From positions 1 through 6,692 of the forward strand of contig JAADHP010000146.1 of the NCBI GenBank assembly GCA_013151785.1: a DNA stretch of 6,692 bases. The letters run 5' to 3'. Below the pieces are notes generated by a model. That model ran no database searches. It was not told where the DNA came from and saw only the letters and a program-made list of their open reading frames with translations. This document shows, in pieces, positions 1 through 6,588 of the stretch (position 1 is the first letter of the stretch; each line of letters starts with the position of its first letter). The position numbers and the translations under genes were made by a program. This stretch comes from Nitrospirota bacterium. Lineage in GTDB: Bacteria; Nitrospirota; Thermodesulfovibrionia; Thermodesulfovibrionales; JdFR-85.

Positions 1-1248
1 GACCTTACCCTGCTTGACATACATCTGCCGGATATATCAGGACTGGAGGTCTTAAAAGAGATAAAAGAGATTGACAGGGATTCCATAGTTATCATGATTA
101 CGGCATATGGAGATATTGAGACAGCTGTAAAATCTATCAAAATGGGCGCTTATGATTTTGTGGAAAAGCCCTTTAACATGGACAAACTCAATCTTCTGAT
201 TAGAAAATCTCTTGAGACTGTATCACTCAGAAAGGAGATAACACACCTGAAGAGCAGATTAACCACGCAGTACGGATTTGACAATATCATTGGAGAGTCA
301 GAGGAGATGAAGAGGGTCTTTGACATGATACAGAAGGTGGCACGCTCCGATGCATCCACTGTGCTTATCCAGGGAGAGAGCGGTACAGGCAAGGATCTGG
401 TAGCGCGTGTTATACACTATCAGAGTAAGCGTGCACAAAAACCTTTTATGGAGATTAACTGCACTGCCTTGCCTGAGAATCTGATAGAGAGTGAACTCTT
501 TGGTTATGAAAAGGGGGCATTTACGGATGCCAAGGTGACTAAAAAAGGTCTCTTTGAGCTTGCTGATGGAGGTAGTGTATTTCTTGATGAAATAGGAGAC
601 ATGAGATTAAATACCCAGGCAAAACTGCTCAAGGTCTTAGAGAACAAGACATTTAAGAGAATTGGGGGAGTGAAGGATATTGTTGTTGATGTGAGAATCA
701 TTGCTGCAACAAACAAGAACCTTGATGATGAGGTGAAAAATGGTAATTTTCGTGAGGACCTGTTCTTCAGGCTAAAGATAGTGCCTATCCATCTGCCCCC
801 ATTGAGGGACAGGGGGGAGGATATTTTATTACTTGCAAGATATTTTATTAGCCTTTATAATAAAGAATTCAGAAAAAATTTCAGGGGGCTGACCAGAGAG
901 ACAGAAAGGCTTTTTTTAGAATACCACTGGCCAGGAAATGTCCGTGAGTTGAAGAATGTTATTGAAAGGGTGATGATCCTGGAGAATGATGAGTATATTA
1001 AGCCAGAGCATCTTCCCATTGAACTTATCTCAAGGGAGAGTACTCTCAGGTCTAATATAGAGAGGCTTGAGTTTGATATCCCCCCTGGTGGGATTGATAT
1101 TGAAGATGTGGAGAAGAATCTTATAATAAAGGCCCTCGAAAAGACACGTGGTAATCAGACACGGGCTGCACGGCTTCTGAACATCTCAAGGGATGCCCTG
1201 CGGTACAGGATGCAGAAGTTTGGATTGTTTGAAAACAGGGATAATTAG
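1..1248 (+). CDS. NtrC-family sigma54-dependent response regulator (5' end cut by window edge)
   Basis: This is a transcription activator that, by family, uses ATP hydrolysis to remodel sigma54-RNA polymerase after phosphorylation by a histidine kinase. The frame is open from base 1, so the first ATG in view (94) is internal; 415 codons are visible. Counting window codons, the receiver shows the phosphoacceptor Asp6 (LLDIHLP), Thr34 and Lys56 (EKPF). Their 28- and 50-residue spacing matches NtrC D54/T82/K104, so about 48 residues are missing and the full protein would be near 463 aa. The AAA+ domain has Walker A GESGTGKD (125-132), the sigma54-contact loop as GAFTDA (172-177, normally GAFTGA), Walker B FLDEIGD (about 194-200), the FREDLFFRL arginine-finger region and GNVREL (sensor II). 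A Fis-type HTH ends the protein (about 373-409). The kinase is presumably upstream, outside the window. The family call is secure; the regulon is unknown. Confidence 0.96.
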   Translation, partial: DLTLLDIHLPDISGLEVLKEIKEIDRDSIVIMITAYGDIETAVKSIKMGAYDFVEKPFNMDKLNLLIRKSLETVSLRKEITHLKSRLTTQYGFDNIIGESEEMKRVFDMIQKVARSDASTVLIQGESGTGKDLVARVIHYQSKRAQKPFMEINCTALPENLIESELFGYEKGAFTDAKVTKKGLFELADGGSVFLDEIGDMRLNTQAKLLKVLENKTFKRIGGVKDIVVDVRIIAATNKNLDDEVKNGNFREDLFFRLKIVPIHLPPLRDRGEDILLLARYFISLYNKEFRKNFRGLTRETERLFLEYHWPGNVRELKNVIERVMILENDEYIKPEHLPIELISRESTLRSNIERLEFDIPPGGIDIEDVEKNLIIKALEKTRGNQTRAARLLNISRDALRYRMQKFGLFENRDN

Positions 1249-1259
1249 GAGTTAATGAT

Positions 1260-1613
1260 ATGAAGGTTCTTGTTGTGGATGACGAACAGCTGGTAAGGTG
1301 GTTTCTCCAGCGTGCTCTGACCAAAAAGGGCTATAAGGTGACAGTGGTGTCAAGCACACAGGAGGCAGAGGTATTGCTGAGGCAGGAGGATTATGATCTT
1401 ATTATCTCAGATCTCAGGATGCCCACGGGTGATGGTGCACCCTTTATCAACAGGATTGTAGAAACAGATAATCATCCACCAGTAATTGCATGTTCTGCCT
1501 ATATTACTCCTGAGCTTGATAAGGAGTTCAGGTTAAAAGGGGTTTATACCCTGAAAAAGCCTTTCAAACTATCAGAACTGGAAGAGGCCCTCCAGAAGGT
1601 TTTTTCTTTTTGA
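1260..1613 (+). CDS. Single-domain response regulator (stand-alone CheY-like receiver)
   Basis: This 117-residue protein is a receiver domain and nothing else, so it has no DNA-binding or enzymatic output of its own. All phosphorylation residues are present: the acidic pair Asp7-Asp8, phosphoacceptor Asp51 (SDLRMP), Ser79 in the Thr/Ser switch position and Lys100 (KKPF). The start is the ATG at 1260, with GGAG at 1248-1251 and an 8-base spacer. An ATG at 1255 is followed by a stop after two codons. The gene begins 11 bases after the NtrC-type regulator stop, so the two are probably co-transcribed. Plausible roles are an intermediate in a phosphorelay, a phosphate sink for the shared kinase, or a protein-protein regulator; the sequence does not choose among them. 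The switch aromatic usually three residues before the lysine is Thr97 here, with Tyr96 next to it. Confidence 0.93.
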   Translation: MKVLVVDDEQLVRWFLQRALTKKGYKVTVVSSTQEAEVLLRQEDYDLIISDLRMPTGDGAPFINRIVETDNHPPVIACSAYITPELDKEFRLKGVYTLKKPFKLSELEEALQKVFSF

Positions 1614-1651
1614 CAAAAACCATTTGACCTTTCATAAGTGGAACTGATAAA
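1610..1651 (+). promoter_or_regulatory. Candidate sigma70-type promoter(s) for the rimP-nusA operon
   Basis: Two overlapping candidates lie at the start of the only sizeable gap between genes. The first has a perfect TTGACA -35 at 1610-1615, overlapping the stop codon of the receiver gene, a 17-base spacer and CATAAG at 1633-1638 (4 of 6 matches to TATAAT). The second has TTGACC at 1624-1629, a 16-base spacer and GATAAA at 1646-1651 (4 of 6). Either would start transcription at about 1645-1660 and give a leader of roughly 60-75 bases that includes the hairpin before rimP. The spacing and -35 match are seen directly; activity is inferred, and AT-rich sequence readily yields such matches. Confidence 0.4.
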
Positions 1652-1687
1652 TTAATATTGTTAATATCTCTTAAACTTGTTACCCTT

Positions 1688-1715
1688 AGAGTGGTTATAC
1701 CACTCTTTTGTTTTT
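1688..1715 (+). terminator. Intrinsic terminator-like hairpin just before rimP (possible attenuator)
   Basis: A perfect 8-bp stem pairs AGAGTGGT (1688-1695) with ACCACTCT (1699-1706) around a 3-base loop. A T-tract follows, interrupted by one G (TTTT G TTTTT, 1706-1715). Only four of the eight pairs are G-C. The hairpin may end transcripts of the two-component genes upstream. Because it also lies between the candidate promoters and rimP, transcripts of the rimP-nusA operon would have to pass it, as expected of an attenuator. The rimP ATG is only four bases beyond the T-tract. Confidence 0.65.
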
Positions 1716-1718
1716 ATT

Positions 1719-2183
1719 ATGGCAATCAAGGATAAGATAAGACTAAAGGTCATGGAACTTGCAAAGGAGGCTACAGAAGTGGCAGGTGTTGAGTTGTTTG
1801 ATGTTGAATTATCAGGACAGGTAGGAAATCTGACAGTAAGGGTAACCATAGACAGTGAACATGGAATAGGGATTAATGATTGTGAACGCGTAAGCAGACA
1901 ATTAGAGGCACTTCTTGATATTGAGGATCCTGTGCCTGGCTCATATACACTTGAGGTTACCTCCCCAGGGCTTGACAGGCCTTTAAGGAATATTCAGGAT
2001 TTCAGGCGGTTCCAGGGTAAGTTAGTTCGTATTGTAACTAATGAAAAAATTGATAATCAAACTTTTTTTATTGGAAGGATTGCAAAGGTAACCAATAATA
2101 CTGTTATAATAACTATCGGGAAAAAAGAACTGGGAATTCCCTATGAAATTATCAACAGGGCGAATCTGGAGATAGAACTGTGA
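1719..2183 (+). CDS. rimP: Ribosome maturation factor RimP
   Basis: RimP is a cytoplasmic factor that binds the maturing 30S ribosomal subunit and helps late assembly steps. The 154-residue product is of normal family length. It carries the typical acidic N-terminal alpha/beta domain, including the pattern VTIDSEHGIGINDCERVS (43-60), then the family signature LEVTSPGLDRPL (78-89) at the domain junction, and a C-terminal SH3-like beta domain (about 90-154). I chose the ATG at 1719 because it gives the usual N-terminus. An upstream TTG at 1677 would translate the terminator hairpin, and the ATG at 1752 would cut into the first helix. No Shine-Dalgarno sequence precedes 1719; the 20 bases before it are U-rich. 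The stop overlaps the nusA start (GTGA), so the two genes are translationally coupled, matching the conserved rimP-nusA pairing of bacteria. Confidence 0.95.
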   Translation: MAIKDKIRLKVMELAKEATEVAGVELFDVELSGQVGNLTVRVTIDSEHGIGINDCERVSRQLEALLDIEDPVPGSYTLEVTSPGLDRPLRNIQDFRRFQGKLVRIVTNEKIDNQTFFIGRIAKVTNNTVIITIGKKELGIPYEIINRANLEIEL

Positions 2184-3274
2184 ACAAAGAGTTTTGTTAC
2201 ATAATTGATCAGATATGCAGGGAGAAGGGCCTATCAAGAGAGAAGGTACTTAAGGCCCTGGAGTCTGCACTTTTAAGTGCTGCCAAGAAGAAGTTTGGTG
2301 GCAAGAGAAATATCGCCCTTACCATCGACCCTGAAACATGCAGCATAAATGTATCTGCTGTAAAGACGGTTGTGGAGAATGTGACAAAACCCAAGGAAGA
2401 GATTTCAATTGAAAATGCGAAGGAGATTAACCCTGAGGTTGAAATAGGTGAAACAGTTCTGGTACCTGTGGAATTACATGATTTTGGGCGGATTGCTGCA
2501 CAAACAGCAAAACAGGTTATTTTCCAGAAGGTTCGGGAAGCAGAAAGAGAGGCCATATTCCAGGAATTCAAGGACAAGGCAGGCACTATTATTACAGGCA
2601 CAGTACTGAGAAAGGAAAAGAATATCTATTATGTGGATGTGGGAAGGACAGAGGCAATACTTCCCAAAAGGGAGACCCTTCCTGGTGAAAATCTGAAGCG
2701 TGGTGACATTGTAAAGGCCTACGTAAAAGAGGTAAATATTACATCACGGGGGCCTGAGATCTATCTGTCAAGAACTGTACCTGAGTTTGTGGCACAGTTG
2801 TTCAAGATGGAGGTACCTGAGATAGAAGACGGTATAGTGGAGATAAAGAAGATCGTGAGAGAACCCGGTGAAAGGACAAAACTTGCTGTGCTTTCCCACG
2901 ACCCTTCTATTGATCCGATTGGAGCCTGTGTGGGTATGAAAGGCACCAGGGTGCAGGCCATTGTAAGAGAACTTCGTGGTGAAAGGATAGACATTATTCC
3001 CTGGAGCGATGACCCCAGGATGTTCATAGCACGGGCATTGACCCCGGCTACCATAGACAGCATAGGTATAAATGAGGAAGACAAAACTGCCCTTGTAGTG
3101 GTGAATGATCAGCAACTCTCCATTGCAATTGGTAAGAAGGGGCAGAATGTAAAACTTGCCATGAAGCTGACAGGCTGGGACATAGATATTATAAGTGAAT
3201 CCGAATACACCAAGATGAAGCAACAGGAGGCAGAGGCTGCCTTTGGCACAGACAACAGTTCCAAGGAAGAATAA
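2180..3274 (+). CDS. nusA: Transcription termination/antitermination factor NusA
   Basis: NusA binds elongating RNA polymerase and nascent RNA and modulates pausing, intrinsic termination and antitermination. The 364-residue protein shows the domains in order: an N-terminal polymerase-binding domain (about 1-125, with the conserved stretch GRIAAQTAKQVIFQKVREAE), an S1 domain (about 134-200), KH1 with its GMKG loop (252-255) and KH2 with its GKKG loop (318-321). It ends soon after KH2, so it lacks the acidic C-terminal repeats of the longer E. coli type and resembles the short form seen in Firmicutes and many other phyla. The start is a GTG at 2180 with GGAG at 2168-2171 and an 8-base spacer, overlapping the rimP stop by four bases. 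ylxR, ylxQ and infB, common downstream neighbours, do not follow; recG does. A hairpin in the operon leader hints at autoregulation. Confidence 0.98.
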   Translation: MNKEFCYIIDQICREKGLSREKVLKALESALLSAAKKKFGGKRNIALTIDPETCSINVSAVKTVVENVTKPKEEISIENAKEINPEVEIGETVLVPVELHDFGRIAAQTAKQVIFQKVREAEREAIFQEFKDKAGTIITGTVLRKEKNIYYVDVGRTEAILPKRETLPGENLKRGDIVKAYVKEVNITSRGPEIYLSRTVPEFVAQLFKMEVPEIEDGIVEIKKIVREPGERTKLAVLSHDPSIDPIGACVGMKGTRVQAIVRELRGERIDIIPWSDDPRMFIARALTPATIDSIGINEEDKTALVVVNDQQLSIAIGKKGQNVKLAMKLTGWDIDIISESEYTKMKQQEAEAAFGTDNSSKEE

Positions 3275-3290
3275 TTGCTTTAATTAACCT

Positions 3291-5381
3291 GTGAAAAGAG
3301 ACCTCTTTGATTATCCTGTCCAGTATGTAAAAGGTATAGGCCCTAAGAAAGCCCGACTACTTGCCCGTCTGGGTATCAAGAGTGTCCATGATGCCCTCTA
3401 TTATCTTCCCTATCGCTATGAAGACCGCAGGTTCTCTCCTGACATCCGTTCCCTCAGATACGAGACCTTACAAACAGTGACAGGTAAGGTGCTGTCTGCT
3501 CATCTGGTGGAAACCACAAGGGGGAGGATGAAGATATTCGAGGCTGTAATTTCCGATGGCACAGCTACATTAACTGCAAAGTGGTTCAATCAACCTTTCA
3601 TGAAAAAGCTCATAAGGCCAGGTATCAGCGTGGTTTTAAGTGGAGTAGTCAAAAGGAGCTTTATCTGGGGTGTGGGCTATGAGATGCATAACCCAGAATA
3701 TGAAATAGTCGATAATGATGCCCAGGGAGAGAATATACATACCTCAAGGATTGTCCCTGTATACAGGACAACCGCAGGCATGAGCACAAGAACAATCAGA
3801 GCAGCAATGTTTTCCATTTTGAACCACGCAAGAGAGAATATTATTGACTATATGCCTGAAGATATCTTAAAACGAAACAGACTGCCATCATTAAAAGTGG
3901 CTATAGAGAATGTCCATTTTCCAGATTATGATAATCTTGAAGAGCTGCAAAGAGGTATAAGCCCCTATCACAGAAGGCTTTCCTTTGATGAGCTTTTTGT
4001 TCTCCAGACAGGTCTTGCAATAATGAAAAGGGCACAGTCCTATACAAAGGGTATCTCCTTTTCCGCAAAGGGTGAATTAATAAAAAAACTGATAGAAAAG
4101 CTTCCCTTTGAACTCACCAGTGCCCAGAAGCGGGTAATTAAAGAGATTCTTTCGGATATGAAGAGCCCCAGGGCAATGAATCGACTCGTCCAGGGTGATG
4201 TTGGTTCTGGTAAGACCATTGTTGCCTTTTCAGCAATGCTCCAGGCTATAGAGTCGGGTTATCAGGCAGCCCTCATGGCTCCTACAGAGATACTTGCAGA
4301 GCAGCATTATATGAACCTGCATGGGCTAATAGAGAGTATGGGTCTCAAATCAGCCCTGCTGACAGGCAGCAGAAAAGAGAAACCCCTTGAGGAGATATCC
4401 AGTGGCGAGATAGATATTGTAATAGGCACCCATGCCCTAATTCAAAAGGGTGTGAAATTCAAACGACTGGGGCTTGTTGTGATAGATGAACAACACAGAT
4501 TCGGTGTAATGCAGCGGGCCCTTCTAAGAAAAAAGGGTATCAATCCTGATGTGCTTGTTATGACGGCAACACCAATTCCCCGTACCCTTTCATTGACATT
4601 ATATGGAGATCTTGACTATTCCGTGATTGACGAGCTTCCACCCAACAGGAAGGCAGTCATAACAAAGCTATACAGACCTGAGCAAAAATCCCTTATATAC
4701 AGTTTCATACGTTCTGAAGTAAAAAAGGGGAGACAGGCCTATGTGGTATATCCTGTAATAGAGGAATCAGAGAAGCTCACTCTGAAAGATGCCATCCAGG
4801 GTAAGGAAAGACTTGAAAGGGTATTTCCTGAATTCAGGATTGGCCTGATACATGGCAGAATGAAACCCCATGAAAGAGAAGAGATAATGAATAGATTCAA
4901 AGAGGGCAATATTGATATACTCGTCAGTACCACGGTGATCGAGGTGGGTGTTGATGTGCCGAATGCCACACTGATGCTTATTGTCCATGCAGAGAGGTTC
5001 GGACTCTCCCAGTTACATCAGCTTAGAGGACGTGTGGGAAGAGGTGCAGATCAGTCCTACTGCCTCCTGCTTGCCTATGGAAGACTCTCTGAGGAGGCAA
5101 GCAGGAGACTCCAGGTTATGGTACGATATACAGATGGTTTCAGGGTTGCTGAAGAGGACTTTAACATTAGAGGACCAGGAGAGTTGTTTGGCACAAAACA
5201 ATCAGGGATGCCTGACCTGAAGGTTGCAAACCTGCTGAGGGATGCCCGGCTCCTTGAGATAGCACGTAAAGAGGCATTCAGGATTGTGCAAGAGGATCCC
5301 GAATTGATTAAACACCCTCGTTTAAGGTCTATTGTTGAACGATTCTGGAAGGACAGACTGGAGATATTCAGGACAGGTTAG
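3291..5381 (+). CDS. recG: ATP-dependent DNA helicase RecG
   Basis: RecG is a superfamily 2 double-stranded DNA translocase that regresses stalled replication forks and processes branched and R-loop structures. The 696-residue length is close to E. coli RecG. The N-terminal wedge domain has the GIGPKKARLLARLGI helix-hairpin-like segment (15-29) and an OB fold (about 62-145). The helicase core carries LTSAQ (275-279), Walker A GDVGSGKT (302-309), the DEQH box (399-402), TATPIPRT (425-432) and motif VI QLRGRVGRG (577-585). The TRG region specific to RecG follows (about 613-640). The GTG at 3291 is the only sensible start: an in-frame TAA ends at 3287, and the first downstream ATG would remove part of the wedge domain. 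No good Shine-Dalgarno lies at normal spacing; the nearest AGGA is about 24 bases upstream. Translation may therefore depend on ribosomes finishing nusA, 16 bases upstream. Confidence 0.97.
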   Translation: MKRDLFDYPVQYVKGIGPKKARLLARLGIKSVHDALYYLPYRYEDRRFSPDIRSLRYETLQTVTGKVLSAHLVETTRGRMKIFEAVISDGTATLTAKWFNQPFMKKLIRPGISVVLSGVVKRSFIWGVGYEMHNPEYEIVDNDAQGENIHTSRIVPVYRTTAGMSTRTIRAAMFSILNHARENIIDYMPEDILKRNRLPSLKVAIENVHFPDYDNLEELQRGISPYHRRLSFDELFVLQTGLAIMKRAQSYTKGISFSAKGELIKKLIEKLPFELTSAQKRVIKEILSDMKSPRAMNRLVQGDVGSGKTIVAFSAMLQAIESGYQAALMAPTEILAEQHYMNLHGLIESMGLKSALLTGSRKEKPLEEISSGEIDIVIGTHALIQKGVKFKRLGLVVIDEQHRFGVMQRALLRKKGINPDVLVMTATPIPRTLSLTLYGDLDYSVIDELPPNRKAVITKLYRPEQKSLIYSFIRSEVKKGRQAYVVYPVIEESEKLTLKDAIQGKERLERVFPEFRIGLIHGRMKPHEREEIMNRFKEGNIDILVSTTVIEVGVDVPNATLMLIVHAERFGLSQLHQLRGRVGRGADQSYCLLLAYGRLSEEASRRLQVMVRYTDGFRVAEEDFNIRGPGELFGTKQSGMPDLKVANLLRDARLLEIARKEAFRIVQEDPELIKHPRLRSIVERFWKDRLEIFRTG

Positions 5382-5391
5382 GGAGGTGTCA

Positions 5392-5712
5392 ATGAGAATC
5401 AGTGCTTTAAAAGAGTGGTTTAAGAAAGGAATAGACAGGATCATCTGGTATATCTCTCTGTTCAGCAAGCGCTTCCATGTGGAGCTTGCTGTAATGAAAC
5501 TGATGTCAGAGGTGGAGGCACTGAAAAAGAGAAGACAGGAAGAACTGGCAGAGCTTGGTGAGCGTATTATGAAATGGAGAGAGACCACAGAGGCCGAGGT
5601 GTTTGGTGATAACGAAGAGATTAAAGATCTATTTAAAAGAATAGAGGAACTGGACAGGAAGATCGATGAGTTGAAGACCAAAGCAAAAGAGATAAGCACT
5701 CTGGAGGAGTAA
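5392..5712 (+). CDS. Hypothetical 106-residue charged coiled-coil protein
   Basis: I do not recognise this protein. The start is the ATG at 5392, preceded by a strong GGGAGGTG (5381-5388) that begins on the last base of the recG stop codon; a longer TTG start inside recG is not needed. Residues 1-38 form an amphipathic, partly hydrophobic segment (IIWYISLFS at 17-25 flanked by Lys/Arg). It is too short for an ordinary membrane span but could lie along a membrane. Residues about 38-64 and 75-104 are very rich in Glu, Lys and Arg with leucine/isoleucine spacing typical of coiled coils, separated by a short Gly-Asp-Asn turn (72-74). There are no cysteines, no signal peptide and no enzymatic motif. 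Its stop codon overlaps the prepilin peptidase start (TAATG), so the two are translationally coupled. A membrane-associated or scaffold role near the pilin machinery is only a guess. Confidence 0.85.
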   Translation: MRISALKEWFKKGIDRIIWYISLFSKRFHVELAVMKLMSEVEALKKRRQEELAELGERIMKWRETTEAEVFGDNEEIKDLFKRIEELDRKIDELKTKAKEISTLEE

Positions 5713-6482
5713 TGATTGCCTACCTGATAGTTTTTCTTTTCGGTCTCGTGGTGGGTTCCTTTCTTAATGTCTGTATCTACAGGATCCCGAGGAACAAATC
5801 CATTATATGGCCATCCTCAAGATGTCCTAATTGTAATGCTACCATAAGAGCCATTGATAACATCCCTGTAATCAGTTATATACTTCTTCGTGGCAGATGC
5901 AGGGATTGTTCGAAACCCATCTCAGTTCGTTATCCAGTTGTGGAGGCATTAAATGGGATCTTTTATGTGATTTTACTGTGGCGGTATGGTCTAAGTACAG
6001 GAACTGTGGCCTATATGGCATTTTTTTCAGCACTCATTGTGATAACCTTTATTGATTTTGATTTCCAGATAATACCTGATGTGATAACCATCCCCGGCAC
6101 CCTGATATCCTTTTTACTTGCCCTCTTTATTGTTATAGACCCCTTTACCGGGCAGGCGCCTATCGGCCTTCGTCAATCCCTGACAGGACTATTGCTCGGC
6201 TTTGGCCTTTATTATGCCATTGCTGTGTTAAGTAAAGGCGGAATGGGCGGGGGTGATGTGAAGATGATGGCCATGGTTGGTGCACTTACAGGCTGGAAGG
6301 GTGTTCTCTTTACCACCTTTTTTGGCAGCCTTGCCGGTTCAATAGTCGGTATTGCTTTAATGATTTTCAGGGGGAAGGACAGGAAATCCAGGATTCCCTT
6401 CGGACCTTTCCTGGCCTTTGGCGCAGCACTGTATATCCTCGCTGGTAAGGAGATAATATATTTCTATCTGAACAGGCTATGA
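5712..6482 (+). CDS. pilD: Type IV prepilin peptidase / N-methyltransferase (PilD/GspO family)
   Basis: This inner-membrane aspartic protease cleaves leader peptides from type IV prepilins and type II secretion pseudopilins and, by family, N-methylates the new N-terminus. The 256-residue protein has a first hydrophobic helix with GSFLNVCIYR (15-24). A cytoplasmic zinc-binding loop follows, with both cysteine pairs intact: Cys38/Cys41 and Cys63/Cys66. That layout is typical of the bifunctional enzymes. The peptidase part is a series of hydrophobic segments carrying catalytic Asp115 in FIDFDFQIIPD and Asp182 in GGGDVKM. The ATG at 5712 shares its A with the stop codon of the upstream coiled-coil gene and is served by GGAGGAG (5703-5709). 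No pilin, pilB or pilC gene is visible, so the substrates must be encoded elsewhere. It could serve pili, type II secretion or both, hence PilD versus GspO cannot be decided. Confidence 0.95.
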   Translation: MIAYLIVFLFGLVVGSFLNVCIYRIPRNKSIIWPSSRCPNCNATIRAIDNIPVISYILLRGRCRDCSKPISVRYPVVEALNGIFYVILLWRYGLSTGTVAYMAFFSALIVITFIDFDFQIIPDVITIPGTLISFLLALFIVIDPFTGQAPIGLRQSLTGLLLGFGLYYAIAVLSKGGMGGGDVKMMAMVGALTGWKGVLFTTFFGSLAGSIVGIALMIFRGKDRKSRIPFGPFLAFGAALYILAGKEIIYFYLNRL

Positions 6483-6588
6483 GAGATGCTGTTATTTTAC
6501 AATCCTCCTTAAGATAGTGATTGACTATCCAGTGAACTTTACAGGCACACAGGTATTGCCTTCTCAGTCATTCTTGCATGCCATCCGT
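6483..6588. other. Intergenic region after pilD, no supported gene
   Basis: I see no gene here on either strand. A weak 6-bp hairpin (GATAGT 6513-6518 with ACTATC 6524-6529, 5-base loop) has no T-tract and is a poor terminator. CCTCCTTA at 6504-6511 equals the anti-Shine-Dalgarno end of 16S rRNA. Its complement on the - strand, AAGGAGG, is followed by TTG-TAA and so serves no start. A + strand frame is open from 6472 to the window end but lacks an ATG and a ribosome binding site. Confidence 0.55.

Noticed and set aside
338..354. TGGCAC followed by ATGCA, resembling a sigma54 -24/-12 promoter
   Set aside because: The GG-to-GC distance is one base too long, and it lies inside the AAA+ coding sequence of the regulator.
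1652..1667. Direct repeat TTAATAT (1652-1658 and 1661-1667) as a possible operator
   Set aside because: Two short AT-rich copies in an AT-rich leader are expected by chance and show no dyad symmetry typical of an operator.
1637..1704. AGTGG at 1637-1641 as an antiterminator pairing with CCACT at 1700-1704
   Set aside because: Only five pairs, and likely transcription starts lie downstream of 1641, so it would not be in the RNA.
1677..1718. TTG start adding 14 residues to RimP
   Set aside because: It would translate the terminator hairpin, has no ribosome binding site, and lengthens RimP beyond its usual N-terminus.
2761..3223. Long - strand open frames within nusA (107 and 151 codons)
   Set aside because: They are antisense shadows of a securely identified gene, with no start signals or recognisable product.
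5332..5391. Longer version of the coiled-coil gene from a TTG inside recG
   Set aside because: The ATG at 5392 has a near-perfect ribosome binding site and avoids a 50-base overlap with recG.
6504..6510. AAGGAGG on the - strand as a ribosome binding site for a leftward gene
   Set aside because: The only nearby start is a TTG one base away that is followed at once by TAA.
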